Below, one piece after another: positions 24,252 to 32,970 of a stretch of 64,000 nucleotides of DNA. Position 1 is the stretch's first letter, and each line of letters begins with the position of its first letter. The notes under the pieces are model-generated. The model saw nothing but the letters and a program-made list of their open reading frames with translations, searched no databases and was not told the origin of the DNA. The DNA lies in assembly GCF_029392895.1 (NCBI RefSeq), contig NZ_CP114200.1, positions 2,883,001-2,947,000 of the forward strand, read 5' to 3'. The stretch is from Streptomyces sp. 71268 (GTDB lineage Bacteria; Actinomycetota; Actinomycetes; Streptomycetales; Streptomycetaceae). Made by a program: the position numbers and the translations under genes.

Positions 24252-27200
24252 TCAGAACATGCTCAGCAGCGCCTCGGTCGCGTCCACGCCGCTCGTCTCG
24301 CCGCTCGGCAGGGCCAGCTCGAACCAGACGGTCTTGCCCCGGGGCGTACGCCGGCTGCCCCATGCCGCGCTGAGCAGCCCGACGAGTTGCAGGCCGCGCC
24401 CGCCCTCGTCCGTGTCGCGGGCCCGGCGGCGGCGCGGCTGCACCAGCCCGCCGTCCCACACCTCGCACACCAGGCCCCGGTCGAGCAGCAGCCGCACGCG
24501 TATCTCGCCGCCCTGCTTCGCCGGTGGCACGCCCAGCTCGCCGTACCGCAGCGCGTTCGTCACCAGCTCGCTGACCAGCAACTCGGTCGTGTCCACCAGC
24601 GCCTCAAGGCCCCACTCGCGCAGCTGCTGACAGGCCAGTTCGCGGGCCCGGCCCACCGAGCGGGGCTCGCGCGGCAGTCGCCAGTCGCCGACCGCGTGCG
24701 CGGGCAGCCCCTGCATCCGCGCCATCAGCAGGGCCGTGTCGTCCTCACCGTGGTGGGTGCCGAGGGCGTTCAGCACGTGGTCGCAGATGCCCTCCAGCGG
24801 GCTGACGTCGTCCGCGGCGGCGGGCGGGGCGGCCAGCGCGGCGCGCAACGCCTCGATGCCGACGTCCAGGGAATAATCCCGCGACTCGACGAGCCCGTCC
24901 GTGTACAGCGCGAGCAGCGCCCCGTCCGGCAGCTCGAACTCCATCTCCTCGAAGGGTTCGCCACCCACGCCGAGCGGCATCCCCGGCGGCAGCTCCACCA
25001 GTCGCGGCTGGCCACCCTGCGGGACGAGCACCGGCGGCAGGTGTCCGGCGTTGGCGATGGTGCACCGCCGGGTGACCGGGTCGTAGACGGCGTACACGCA
25101 GGTCGCGAGGTAGATCTCGGACAGGTCGGAGTCGCCGGCCTCACCGCGTGCCCCGGCCGACCTGCCGCCACGGGCCGGACCCTGGCGGCCCGCCGTGCGG
25201 GTGGAGGCGCGGGTGGTGCCGGGCGCGCCGAGGCCCTGCGCGATCTCGTCCAGGGCGGTCATCACCTCGGCCGGCTCCAGGTCGAGCATGGCCAGCGTGC
25301 GCACGGCGGTACGCAGTTCGCCCATGGCCACGGCCGCGCGCAGGCCGCGCCCCATCACGTCGCCGACGACCAGCGCGGTGCGGTGCCCGGGCAGCTCTAT
25401 GACGTCGTACCAGTCGCCGCCCACCTCGGTGGCCTCGCTGCCGGGCAGGTAGCGGCAGGCGATGTCGAGCCCGGCGGCCTCCGGGTCGCCCGGCGGCAGC
25501 AGGCTGCGCTGGAGGATGAGCGCGCGCTCGTGCTCGCGGCGGTAGAGGCGGGCGTTGTCGATGCACACGGCGGCGCGGGCGGCGAGTTCGACGGCGAGCG
25601 CGGTGTCGCGCTCGCCGAACGGCTCGCTGCCCTTCGCGCGGGAGAACTGGACCAGGCCCACCACGGTGTCCCGGGCCACCATCGGCACCGCGAGCGTGGA
25701 CTGTACGACCGCGCCCAGTTCCGGCCCGGCGTCCGGGTCGGCGCCGCTGTCCCGGCCGGGGATGACGCGCACCTGCCCGGTGGCCAGGGCTGTGGCGCAG
25801 GGCGAGTGCGGCGGGTACCGGTGGGCCTCGCCGACCTGCACCGGCCGCCGGCCCGCCGCGCGCCGCGCCCGGTCGCCGAAGGGGGTGCCGCCGCCCGGGC
25901 CGGACGCGCCGGCGTGGCTCGCGGCGCCGGGTATGCCGAGGCCGATGGGGCCCGCCAGGTCGTCGGGCTCGGCCTCGGGGTAGCCGGAGAGCGCCACCGG
26001 GCCGTCGGAGACGGCGCTGGCGAAGGCGACCCGGCGCAGTGGCGCGCTGCCCTTCGCCGGCTCGCCGGTCCGCCGGCGCCCCGGGCTCGACGGGCGGGTG
26101 GCGGCCCGCAGCTCAGGGACCGCCTCGTCGCCGGCGAGCAGCCCCTGGTAGAGGTCGACCGAGGCCAGGTCGCAGAACTGCGGCACGGCGACGGCCAGGA
26201 GTTCGCGGGCGGTGGTCTCCAGGTCGAGCGAGGTCCCGATGCGGGCCCCGGCCTCGTTGAGCAGCGCGAGGTTGCGCCGCACGCCGGCGGCCTCCTGCTC
26301 GGCGCGGCGCCGCCCGGTGATGTCGATGACCAGTCCGGCGACGCCGATCGGCCGCCCGGAGCCGCCGTGCAGCCGGTAGAACGAGACCTGCCAGCGGTGC
26401 CGCTCGGTCTCGCCGTACCGCGAGCCGACGATCTGCATCCCGGTGACCGGCGTCCCGGTCTCGATCACCCGGCGCAGCGAGGCGCTGAACCGCTCGGCCT
26501 CGGCGCGCGGCAGGAAGTCGTACGGGGTGCGGCCGCGGTGCCAGTCGACGGGGCGGCCGAAGGCGCGGGCGAAGCACTCGTTGACCCGCATCAGGCGCAA
26601 ATTCTTGTCCGCGAAGAAGAAGCCCAGCGGAGATTGACCGAAAACGGCCTGCGAGGCCGCGAGGTCGGTCTCGATCTGGCGCAGCGCGCTGACGTCCACC
26701 GCGATGCACAGCGCGGAGCGCTCGCCCATGTCGTTCCGGGTGGGCATCAGATAGATCTCGGCGAGCCCGTACGGCCCGTCGCCGAGTTCGTCGCGCGGGT
26801 CGCGGCCGCCTACCCAGGTGCGGCCGGTGCCCCGCGCCACGGGCGGGTCCGGACACTCGTCGGGGCCGCCCGCACCGCGCTGGCCGGGCACGGGGGGCGC
26901 CTCGGGCGCGCCGTGCGGGCCGGGGGCGGTACGCGTCTCGGTGGCGGCGTGCGGAGCCGGGTCGGGTGCGTCGGATATCGGCTCGCCGGAGGCGGGGCCG
27001 CCGGGCGCGGAGGTGGGGCCGTGCGGCGGGGCGGTGGGGGGCGCTGGGCGGTCGGGGCGGCGCCGGGCGGGGTGCTGGTGTGCTGGTCGGCGGGGGTGGG
27101 CTTGGGGCGCAGGTACGGTACGAGGCCGGTCCACTCGCGGCCGTCGAGCAGCTCGGCGACCTTGCGGTGGCCCTGCTCGCGCAGCTCGTGCGGGACGAAG

Positions 27201-27424
27201 ACCTCCACCGGGTCGCGGCCGATCGCCTCGTGCGCCGGCACGCCGAGGAGTTCGGCCGCGCGCTCGCTCCACTGGTCCACGCGCCCGTCCGGTCCCAGCG
27301 AGAAGGAGGCCACCTGGACGTAGTCGTAGATGGAGCCCGGCGGACTGCCCTGCCACATCGGTGCCGAAATCGGCGCGGTCTCCGTCCCGTCGGGCGTCCC
27401 CGCTCCCGCTGGCATGTCGCTCAC
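24252..27424 (-). CDS. SpoIIE-type PP2C phosphatase with PAS, GAF and HATPase domains (frameshifted)
   Basis: Multidomain serine phosphatase/kinase-like regulator, about 1057 residues if one frameshift is repaired. The N-terminal PAS domain (SIYDYVQVASFSLGPDGRV...) reads from the ATG at 27424. The rest reads in another phase: a second PAS (FGQSPLGFFFADKNLRLMRV), a GAF domain, PP2C/SpoIIE (GGDWYDVIELPG, VVGDVMGRGLRAAVAMGELR) and a C-terminal ATPase (LVSELVTNALRYGE, DEGGRGLQLV, GKTVWFEL). The phases meet in a Pro-rich linker at a run of six G on the + strand (27036-27041). One missing base there explains the break. This may be a sequencing error or a real mutation. Such proteins dephosphorylate anti-anti-sigma factors. 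Confidence 0.85.
27036..27041. other. homopolymer at the probable frameshift site
   Basis: Six consecutive G on the + strand (CCCCCC in the coding strand, codons near residue 130). The upstream phase encodes TSTPPGAAPTAQRPP; the downstream phase continues as TAPPHGPTSAPGGPASGEP, both plausible linker sequence. The phase change equals one deleted base. Confidence 0.7.
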
Positions 27425-27894
27425 TGCCCGTCTCCTCCGGCTCAGGTGCTAGGACCGGCCCAGAAGGCCGAGTATCCAGCACTCCAGCCAATCCCTGCAC
27501 GGCCTTCACGATCACAGCACGGTCTCGACGCACTCTCGTGCGACGTGGCGATCGCGAACGCTCAACAAGCCGTCCCCCGGGTCCAGCACGGACCCGTTCG
27601 GGCTTCAGCGGCTCCCCATCGGACCCACATCAGCCCCCGAGGGGCCATGGCGCGCCGGCCGGGCCCCCGTCGCCGCGAAGGGTCTCGCCGACCGCTCATC
27701 GCGGCAGGCCAGGCCGCTTTCGCAGACCGCTGCTGCCTGACTCCTCACCAGGCAGACCCGACTCTAACCAGACAGTTCAGGGACGTGGCCAGCCCGGTGG
27801 GCTCATCTGTCGGCGCACGCGCCCCACGCGTTACTCCAGCGCCCAAGCCCCCGGTCTTGACGGGCCCGCCCTCTTCGGCTCGCTCCGGGGTGGC
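27425..27894. other. 470-base gene-less region upstream of the phosphatase gene
   Basis: Lies between the phosphatase start and the stop of the next leftward ATPase gene. No convincing frame or RNA gene was seen. It should contain the phosphatase promoter. Confidence 0.45.
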
Positions 27895-28332
27895 TCACTC
27901 GGCGGCGATGGTGAGTTCGAACCAGACGGTCTTGCCCACCGTGCCCCGCCGCGTCCCCCAGCGCCGGGACGCGCAGGCCACCAACTGGAGCCCGCGCCCG
28001 CCCTCGTCCTCGGGGGCGGCGGCGCGTTCCCGGGGCGGGTCCTCCACCGGGTCCGACACCTCGACCAACAGCGCGCGCCCGCCGGGGTCGGGCAGCGGTC
28101 GGAAGTACATGCGCACGCCGATCGGGCCGCTCGCGTACCGGAGCGAGTTGGTGACCAGCTCGCTGACGAGCAGGACCGTCACATCGCTCATCGCCTTCAG
28201 GCCCCAGTCCGCCAGCGCGTCCCGCACCAGCTCCCGGGCCTGGCGCACGGAGTCGGGCGCCGCGGGAAAGCTCCACTCGGCGAAGCCGGGCGTGGACGCC
28301 ACGGCTCCTGCGCTGTCGTTCACGCCCACCAC
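27895..28332 (-). CDS. anti-sigma-type ATP-binding protein (HATPase_c)
   Basis: 145-residue GHKL ATPase. The N-box is LLVSELVTNSLRYASGPIG (about residues 54-72), G1 is VEVSDPVEDPP and G2 is DEGGRGLQLVACASRRWGT, with the C-terminal end GKTVWFELTIAA. These blocks are strikingly like the C-terminal ATPase domain of the adjacent phosphatase (DEGGRGLQLVGLLSAAWGS and GKTVWFELAL), so the two probably share ancestry or a partner. It opens with three in-frame GTG codons (28332, 28329, 28323); the true start is among them. A taacgt hexamer 38-44 bases upstream could be the -10. Confidence 0.87.
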   Translation of the reverse strand: MVGVNDSAGAVASTPGFAEWSFPAAPDSVRQARELVRDALADWGLKAMSDVTVLLVSELVTNSLRYASGPIGVRMYFRPLPDPGGRALLVEVSDPVEDPPRERAAAPEDEGGRGLQLVACASRRWGTRRGTVGKTVWFELTIAAE

Positions 28333-28528
28333 TTCCCCTGAACGCCGACGAGCCCCATCGAATTGTCCACGTTAGACGGGGTTAATCAGCACATACCCGA
28401 TATTCGGGTGGGCCTATCGTCCGAGCGGCGGCGTGGTGCCACATTCGGCCTACCGGGGCCCGCCACGGCGGAGTGCTCCGGAGGCGACCGCCCGGGCACC
28501 CGAGCCCGTACGGCGAGGCCCGGCCGGG

Positions 28529-28570
28529 GCCCGGCTCGGGGTCCGGCTCAGGCGAGTACCCGAGCCGGGC
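28529..28570 (-). terminator. NUDIX gene terminator
   Basis: gcccggctcggg pairs with cccgagccgggc (12 bases, 18-base loop) just after the NUDIX stop at 28577. Confidence 0.55.
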
Positions 28571-28576
28571 GCGGCC

Positions 28577-28981
28577 TCACGCCAACTCGCCGCTGGCCCG
28601 AAGATCGTCGAAGAGAAGCTGGTCGACCGGCGGGACCAGCGGCCGGTGCGCGTACGAGAACCAGGCCAGCTCCGCGATCTCGCTGCTCGCCGACAACGTC
28701 CCCTGGTACTCCGCCGTGTAGCAGCTCATCCGCACCACGGCACCACCCGGCACCCCGGACGCCTCGGCCTCGTACGTGGCCACGTGTCGCGCGCTGGCCG
28801 CGTCCAGAACCACGGTCAACTCTTCCTCGATCTCCCGCAGCAGGGTCTCCAGGTCGCTCTCCGCGCCCTCCCGTTTGCCGCCGGGGATGTAGAAGACGTC
28901 CTTGCCCCGGGGCCGGGCGCAGAGAATCCTGCCGCCCTCCACCCGCACCCACGCCACCGTGTCGATCAGTTCCGCCGCCAT
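28577..28981 (-). CDS. NUDIX hydrolase
   Basis: 134-residue nucleoside-diphosphate-linked pyrophosphatase family member. The Nudix box spans about residues 35-55: GKREGAE, then LLREIEEELTV, fitting Gx5Ex7REUxEE except that the final Gly is replaced by Thr. The N-terminal strand DTVAWVRVEGGRILCARPRGKDVFYIPGG is typical. The substrate cannot be inferred. The ATG at 28981 follows a ggcggaggcgcg ribosome site. It is leftward and separate from its neighbours. Confidence 0.9.
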   Translation of the reverse strand: MAAELIDTVAWVRVEGGRILCARPRGKDVFYIPGGKREGAESDLETLLREIEEELTVVLDAASARHVATYEAEASGVPGGAVVRMSCYTAEYQGTLSASSEIAELAWFSYAHRPLVPPVDQLLFDDLRASGELA

Positions 28982-29058
28982 CGCCGCGCCTCCGCCGTCG
29001 TCGTCCGTCCCGCGTCAGCCAGGACCCTAACGAGCGGGGGTGGGGGGCCGGACCGCGC

Positions 29059-29592
29059 TCAGTCCGTCAGGGTCGCCATCGCCTCGGCCAGCCACGCCCG
29101 CTCGGCCTCGCTGGTGGCGCGGGCGACGCGGAGCATGCCCTGGCGGAAGAGGTCCGGCACGTCCTCGGCGCTCACCGGCTCGCCGTCGCGGTAGAAGAAG
29201 CTCGCCGGAGTATCGAGGAAGTCCTGCCGCCGACGGAGGACCGCGACCTGCTCCGCCCGGTCCGGAAGGTGGCGCAGGAAGGCGAGCAGCGTGAAGAAGC
29301 GCTGGCCGTCGGTGATGTCGACGTCCCTGGGATGCCGCAGCCGGGACCATAGTTCCGCCCGCCCCGCTTCGGTGAGGGACAGGATGCGGCGCGGCGCGGC
29401 GCCACTGCCGGGCTCCGTACGTTGCTCGACCAGCCCCGCCTTCACCAGTCGGGCGATGGCCGGGTAGAGCGCTCCGTCGCTGACCGGGCGCAGGTGACCG
29501 CTGAGGCCACGGATGCGGGCCTTCAGCTCGTACCCGTGCAGGGGCTCCTCGTAGAGGAACCCCAACATCGACAGCTCCAGCACGCGTCGCAC
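29059..29592 (-). CDS. PadR family transcriptional regulator
   Basis: 177-residue PadR repressor. The N-terminal winged helix-turn-helix has LSMLGFLYEEPLHGYELKARI and DGALYPAIARLVKAGLVEQRT, and the C-terminal helical dimerisation domain follows (FFTLLAFLRHLPDRAEQVAVLRRR). PadR proteins in this setting repress an adjacent efflux gene and are released by the exported drug. It is divergent from a MATE transporter, and the 99-base gap contains a perfect 19-3-19 palindrome, the obvious operator. Confidence 0.92.
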   Translation of the reverse strand: MRRVLELSMLGFLYEEPLHGYELKARIRGLSGHLRPVSDGALYPAIARLVKAGLVEQRTEPGSGAAPRRILSLTEAGRAELWSRLRHPRDVDITDGQRFFTLLAFLRHLPDRAEQVAVLRRRQDFLDTPASFFYRDGEPVSAEDVPDLFRQGMLRVARATSEAERAWLAEAMATLTD

Positions 29593-29616
29593 CCCTTCCC
29601 GCGTCCATCCGAACCT

Positions 29617-29635
29617 TGCACGCCTCGAAGGTGCA
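29617..29635. promoter_or_regulatory. short inverted repeat near the padR start
   Basis: TGCAC-N9-GTGCA, 25 bases upstream of the PadR start. A secondary candidate regulatory site in the same divergent gap; low confidence because of the short arms. Confidence 0.35.
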
Positions 29636-29641
29636 TGCTAA

Positions 29642-29682
29642 CTCTTTTCGCTGTACCTCGTTTCGAGGTACAGCGAAAAGAG
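29642..29682. promoter_or_regulatory. perfect 19-3-19 palindrome, putative PadR operator
   Basis: ctcttttcgctgtacctcg at 29642-29660 and its exact complement at 29664-29682 flank ttt. It ends 9 bases before the MATE start and overlaps its ribosome site, so it could act as DNA operator and also as an RNA hairpin that hides the ribosome site. Its A/T-rich ends stand out from the surroundings. Confidence 0.8.
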
Positions 29683-29691
29683 GGGGCGGCG

Positions 29692-31119
29692 ATGAAGGCG
29701 GCCGAACACCGGCGCGCACTGGTGTCACTGGCGGGTCCGATCTACTGCGAACTCCTTTCGGGCGTCGTGGCCGGGATCATCAACATGGTCTGGGTGGCGC
29801 GGCTGGGCGGGGCGGCCGTCGCCGCGGTAGCCGTCGCGACCAACGTCGAGAACGTGCTGCTCGGGGTGGCCCTCGCCGCCGGATCAGGCACGACCGTGCT
29901 GGTCGCCCGCGCCAGCGGGGCGGGCGATCCCGCGGGGCTGCGTGCCGCGGTACGCGGCGGCTGGGCCCTGTGGGCGCTCATCACGCCGACCGTCACCATT
30001 GGCGGATACCTGTGCCGCGAGCCGCTCGCCCACCTGGTGCTCGGCGGTGCCGACAGTGACTCGCTGGCTCTCGCCACCGACTACTTCTCGATCGCGCTGC
30101 CCGGCATCGCGGTGTTCTTCGCGACCAACGTCGTCGACGGCATCCTCAAGGGCACCGGCGACACCCGCACCCCGATGCGGCTCGCGTTGCTCGCGAACGG
30201 GCTGATCCTCGCGCTGGACCCCTGGCTCATCCTCGACTGCGACCTCGGAGTGCGGGGGGCCGCGATCGCCACGGTGCTCGGCCGCACGGCGGCGCTCGTC
30301 TGCGGCTGCGTCGTCCTGCGCCGCGGCGGCACGCTCCGGTGGGCAGCCGACGCGAACGGCAGAGGGGCGCCCACCCACGGCGCCGGGTCGTTACGGCGCC
30401 GGGCTCGTTCGCTTGGTCGCGACGCTCGCCGAACGGCCTCGGTCGGGCTGCCCGTGTCCGTCGACTTCGTCCTGCGGATGACGGGCGCGTTGACCCTCGT
30501 GGCCGTCGTCGCCCGGCTCGGCGTCGCCGAGGCCGCCGGGTACGGGATCGCCACCAAGGCGACGTACGTCGCGACCATGGCGTTCTACGCGGTGCGCCAG
30601 AGCGCCGCCATCCACACCGCCCGCCTGCTCGGGGCGGGCCGCGACGAGCGCCGGGCCATCGGACGGCAGGCGCTGCTGCTGGCCGGGGCGTTGGGAGCGG
30701 CGGCCTCGTTGACACTGCTCGCCGCCGGCCCCTGGATCATGCGGGCGTTCGGCGCCGAGGGCGTGGTCATCGCGGCGGGAGCGCTCTATCTGCGCTGGAT
30801 CGGTCCCTACCTCACGCTGCTGGCCTGCTGCATCGCGCTGGGTGGCGTCTTCGAAGGCAGCGGCGACAGCTCCGCGCTCGCGCGCGTCACCGCCGTCGGG
30901 GTGGCGCTCCAACTGGGGCTCGCGTACGGCCTGTCGGGGGCCGGGCTGCCCGGGGTCTGTGGCGCCATGGCGGCGTCCATGGCAGTGCAGTGCGCGGCCG
31001 TCGCCAGGAGATATCGGCGTACGGAACGCCCGGCGGTCGCGCGCCGTGGCCGTAGACGTCCGAAAACCTCCGCCACGGTGGCCGACGACTCCACGCCCGA
31101 CGGGCGCACCACGCCCTGA
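29692..31119 (+). CDS. MATE family multidrug efflux transporter
   Basis: 475-residue polytopic exporter of the MATE/DinF type, using a cation gradient to expel drugs. The start MKAAEHRRALVSLAGPIYCELLSGVVAGIINMVWVARLGG is typical, followed by about 12 hydrophobic helices, the sequence GILKGTGDTRTPM in the first half and GVFEGSGDSSALARV in the equivalent place in the second, reflecting the internal duplication. A cytoplasmic linker (about residues 220-245) is Arg-rich. The ATG at 29692 has an aggggg site; the longer upstream frame would run through the palindrome and the padR gene. Probably repressed by PadR. Confidence 0.92.
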   Translation: MKAAEHRRALVSLAGPIYCELLSGVVAGIINMVWVARLGGAAVAAVAVATNVENVLLGVALAAGSGTTVLVARASGAGDPAGLRAAVRGGWALWALITPTVTIGGYLCREPLAHLVLGGADSDSLALATDYFSIALPGIAVFFATNVVDGILKGTGDTRTPMRLALLANGLILALDPWLILDCDLGVRGAAIATVLGRTAALVCGCVVLRRGGTLRWAADANGRGAPTHGAGSLRRRARSLGRDARRTASVGLPVSVDFVLRMTGALTLVAVVARLGVAEAAGYGIATKATYVATMAFYAVRQSAAIHTARLLGAGRDERRAIGRQALLLAGALGAAASLTLLAAGPWIMRAFGAEGVVIAAGALYLRWIGPYLTLLACCIALGGVFEGSGDSSALARVTAVGVALQLGLAYGLSGAGLPGVCGAMAASMAVQCAAVARRYRRTERPAVARRGRRRPKTSATVADDSTPDGRTTP

Positions 31120-31165
31120 ACCCGGATCAGCTCCACGTCGCCGACCCGCCCCGCTCGATCCGGGT
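31120..31165 (+). terminator. possible MATE terminator
   Basis: acccggatc at 31120-31128 pairs with gatccgggt at 31157-31165 around a 28-base loop, directly after the stop. The long loop makes this weak. Confidence 0.35.
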
Positions 31166-31452
31166 GGACCGCGACGACTGGGTCGCGCGGCGTCGCACCC
31201 ACCCGCCGGACCGCGCTTCGCGGCGCGCGGTCGGGCCTCGGGTCGCGCCGACGCGGCCCGTCGTGCCGGGGCGCCGGTGTAGCCGGGTCGCCCGGTCGCC
31301 GGCAGGGTGCGGCGGCTTGGTGGGAACGCGGGGTGAGGGTGAGGTCCCGCTGCTGGCCTGCGCGCTCGGGGAGTCGCGCGGAGCGGGGGGTGTGCCGTGG
31401 AACAGGACGTGCGGTGGAACCGGTGGTGCGGTGGGACCGGTGGTGCGGTGGG
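31120..31452. other. gene-less gap between convergent MATE and SPOR genes
   Basis: 333 bases without a convincing gene. It holds the weak hairpin at the MATE end and GT-rich repeats at the SPOR end (31421-31454). Confidence 0.45.
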
Positions 31453-31454
31453 TC
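31421..31454. repeat. 17-base tandem repeat
   Basis: Two adjacent copies of a 17-base unit (cggtggtgcggtgggac, then the same with one change), with partial copies before and after. The array runs into the stop codon of the SPOR gene. Confidence 0.7.
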
Positions 31455-31644
31455 AGGCGGTGCGTCGTGGCGCGGTGGAGCGCTCCACCACGTAGAGCTG
31501 GCAGGCGCCGCGCGCGTGGAGGCGGTCGGCCACCTGCTCGGCCTCCGTCTTGGTGGCGTACCGCCCGACGCGGTAGCGGTTGCCGTTGTCGTCCTCGCGG
31601 ACGACCAGCCACGGCAGCGTCGGCTCGGGGCCGCTGTCAGTCAT
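31453..31644 (-). CDS. small SPOR-like protein
   Basis: 63-residue protein: MTDSGPEPTLPWLVVREDDNGNRYRVGRYATKTEAEQVAD..., ending QLYVVERSTAPRRTA. The pattern WLVVREDDNGNRYRVGRYATKTEAEQVADRL fits a minimal SPOR (sporulation-related, peptidoglycan-binding) repeat, though without a signal peptide it may stay in the cytoplasm. The ATG at 31644 was chosen because of a gagggggtgcggg ribosome region; a longer frame adds 18 unconvincing residues. Widespread in Streptomyces as a conserved small protein; role unknown. Confidence 0.8.
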   Translation of the reverse strand: MTDSGPEPTLPWLVVREDDNGNRYRVGRYATKTEAEQVADRLHARGACQLYVVERSTAPRRTA

Positions 31645-31960
31645 CCCGCACCCCCTCGCTCGGCCGGTCATCCCCCGGCGTACGCCCTCGACATTCATTC
31701 TGGGAAACCACAGTCCGCATATGCCCGAGCCTACGCCCGACCCTTACGGAGCGGATACGGGTTCTCACCAAGAGGTACGCATCCGGCCACCGCGTTCCCG
31801 TGTCGTGGGTGCGACGGCACGGCGAACGGCCCCGGACCACCCGGCACACACCGGCACATCCGATGCGATAGCGAACGGTGGCCGGGGCCGTGCCGGCGGG
31901 CCGGATCGGAGGCGGGCGGCGCCGGGGCGCGGGGCGGCGGACGTCAGGAGCGGGGCCCGG
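31645..31960. other. gap between GntR and SPOR genes
   Basis: 316 bases. It contains acggccccgg (31826-31835) and its complement (31882-31891), a possible GntR terminator with a long loop. Near 31755 lies a single gcggatac that resembles the TetR half-site seen at 3284, but without a partner half. The SPOR promoter is expected here. Confidence 0.4.
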
Positions 31961-32713
31961 TCAGCGGACCGGCAGGTGGTAGGCGAGGCGATGGCGGTCG
32001 GCGGAGGTCACCACGTCGGCGGTCTCGACGGGCCGGCCCCCGGCGTAGTACGTACGCGAGATGACCAGAACCACGTGGCCGGGTACGCCGCCGAGGGCAT
32101 GGGTCTCCTCGGCCAGGCCGGGGCGCGCGGAGACCTCCTCCATGACGTTGTCCACCACCAGGTCGATGGCCGCCATCCGGTCCACCACACCGCGCCCGGC
32201 CAGCGGGCCCTCCTCGGGCAGCAGCACCGGCGTGCGGCCCGTGATGGCCAGCGGCTCCCAGGACGTGGAGAGCATCACGGGCTCGTTGAAGGCGCGGAAC
32301 ACGTACCGCGTGCGCATCACGCGCTCGCCGGGCTCGATGAGCAGCCGGGCGGCGATGTCCGACGTGGCCTCCTCCTGCATGCTGCTCGCGTCCCAGGTGC
32401 CGGCCACGGTCTCGTCGGCCTGCTCCTGCCGGAAGGGGGTGCAGTCGGCGACCGTGCGGTATCCGGTGCGGATCAGGCGGCGCGGTACGGGGCGCTCGCG
32501 CACGTACGTACCGGAGCCGGAGCGGCCCTCGACCAGCCCCTCGGCCATCAGCACCTTGCGCGCCTCCAGCGCGACCGTGTCGGAGACCCCGTACTCCTCG
32601 CGGATGCGGGCCTGCGACGGCAGGCGGGTGCGCGGCGGCAGATCCCCGGTGACGATCTTCTGTCGCAGCTCACCGGCCACGCGGAGATAAGCGGGCTGCT
32701 CGCCAAAGGCCAC
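31961..32713 (-). CDS. GntR family regulator with UTRA domain (HutC/FarR type)
   Basis: 250-residue transcription factor. The N-terminal winged helix has YLRVAGELRQKIVTGDLPPRTRLPSQARIREEYGVSDTVALEARKVL (about residues 9-55) and SGSGTYVRER. The C-terminal UTRA ligand domain has EPGERVMRTRYVFRAFNEPVMLSTSWEPL and DLVVDNVMEEVSARPGLAEE. The ligand is unknown. The GTG at 32713 is preferred because gggagg lies just upstream; the TTG at 32731 is possible. A perfect 12-base tandem direct repeat lies 18-41 bases upstream, a possible autoregulatory site. It is the nearest regulator to the isoprenoid locus. Confidence 0.9.
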   Translation of the reverse strand: MAFGEQPAYLRVAGELRQKIVTGDLPPRTRLPSQARIREEYGVSDTVALEARKVLMAEGLVEGRSGSGTYVRERPVPRRLIRTGYRTVADCTPFRQEQADETVAGTWDASSMQEEATSDIAARLLIEPGERVMRTRYVFRAFNEPVMLSTSWEPLAITGRTPVLLPEEGPLAGRGVVDRMAAIDLVVDNVMEEVSARPGLAEETHALGGVPGHVVLVISRTYYAGGRPVETADVVTSADRHRLAYHLPVR

Positions 32714-32730
32714 GGCCCCTCCCAGTTTCA

Positions 32731-32754
32731 ACAGGTCCCAGCACAGGTCCCAGC
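32731..32754. repeat. 12-base tandem direct repeat upstream of the gntR gene
   Basis: acaggtcccagc repeated twice without a gap, in the untranslated leader or promoter of the GntR gene. It may bind the regulator. Confidence 0.55.
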
Positions 32755-32970
32755 GGGTTAACGGACCGCATCAGCTTGGCAACCGTGCGAGAACACGGGC
32801 AATCTTTGGGCTGCGAATCACCCGATGTGATGCATTGCTGGTCAGGAATGGACTATTCCCGCGCGTTTCCGCTAGTTACGGGCTCGGGGTGCCCTCCGCA
32901 CGCGCGGCCCGGCCCGCCCAGGTCCGCCCCGCCCCCGCCCCTCCCCGCCGCCGTCCCCGTGCGCCGCCCG

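Noticed and set aside
24219..27323. Long open frame on the + strand opposite the phosphatase gene
   Set aside because: Antisense shadow of the phosphatase gene; composition is Arg/Gly/Gln-rich with no domain.
31421..31454. CRISPR-like repeat
   Set aside because: Only two or three adjacent 17-base copies, no spacers and no cas genes; simple tandem duplication.
31755..31800. Third TetR operator in the GntR/SPOR gap
   Set aside because: Only one half-site (gcggatac) is present; the expected TATCCGC half five bases on is missing.
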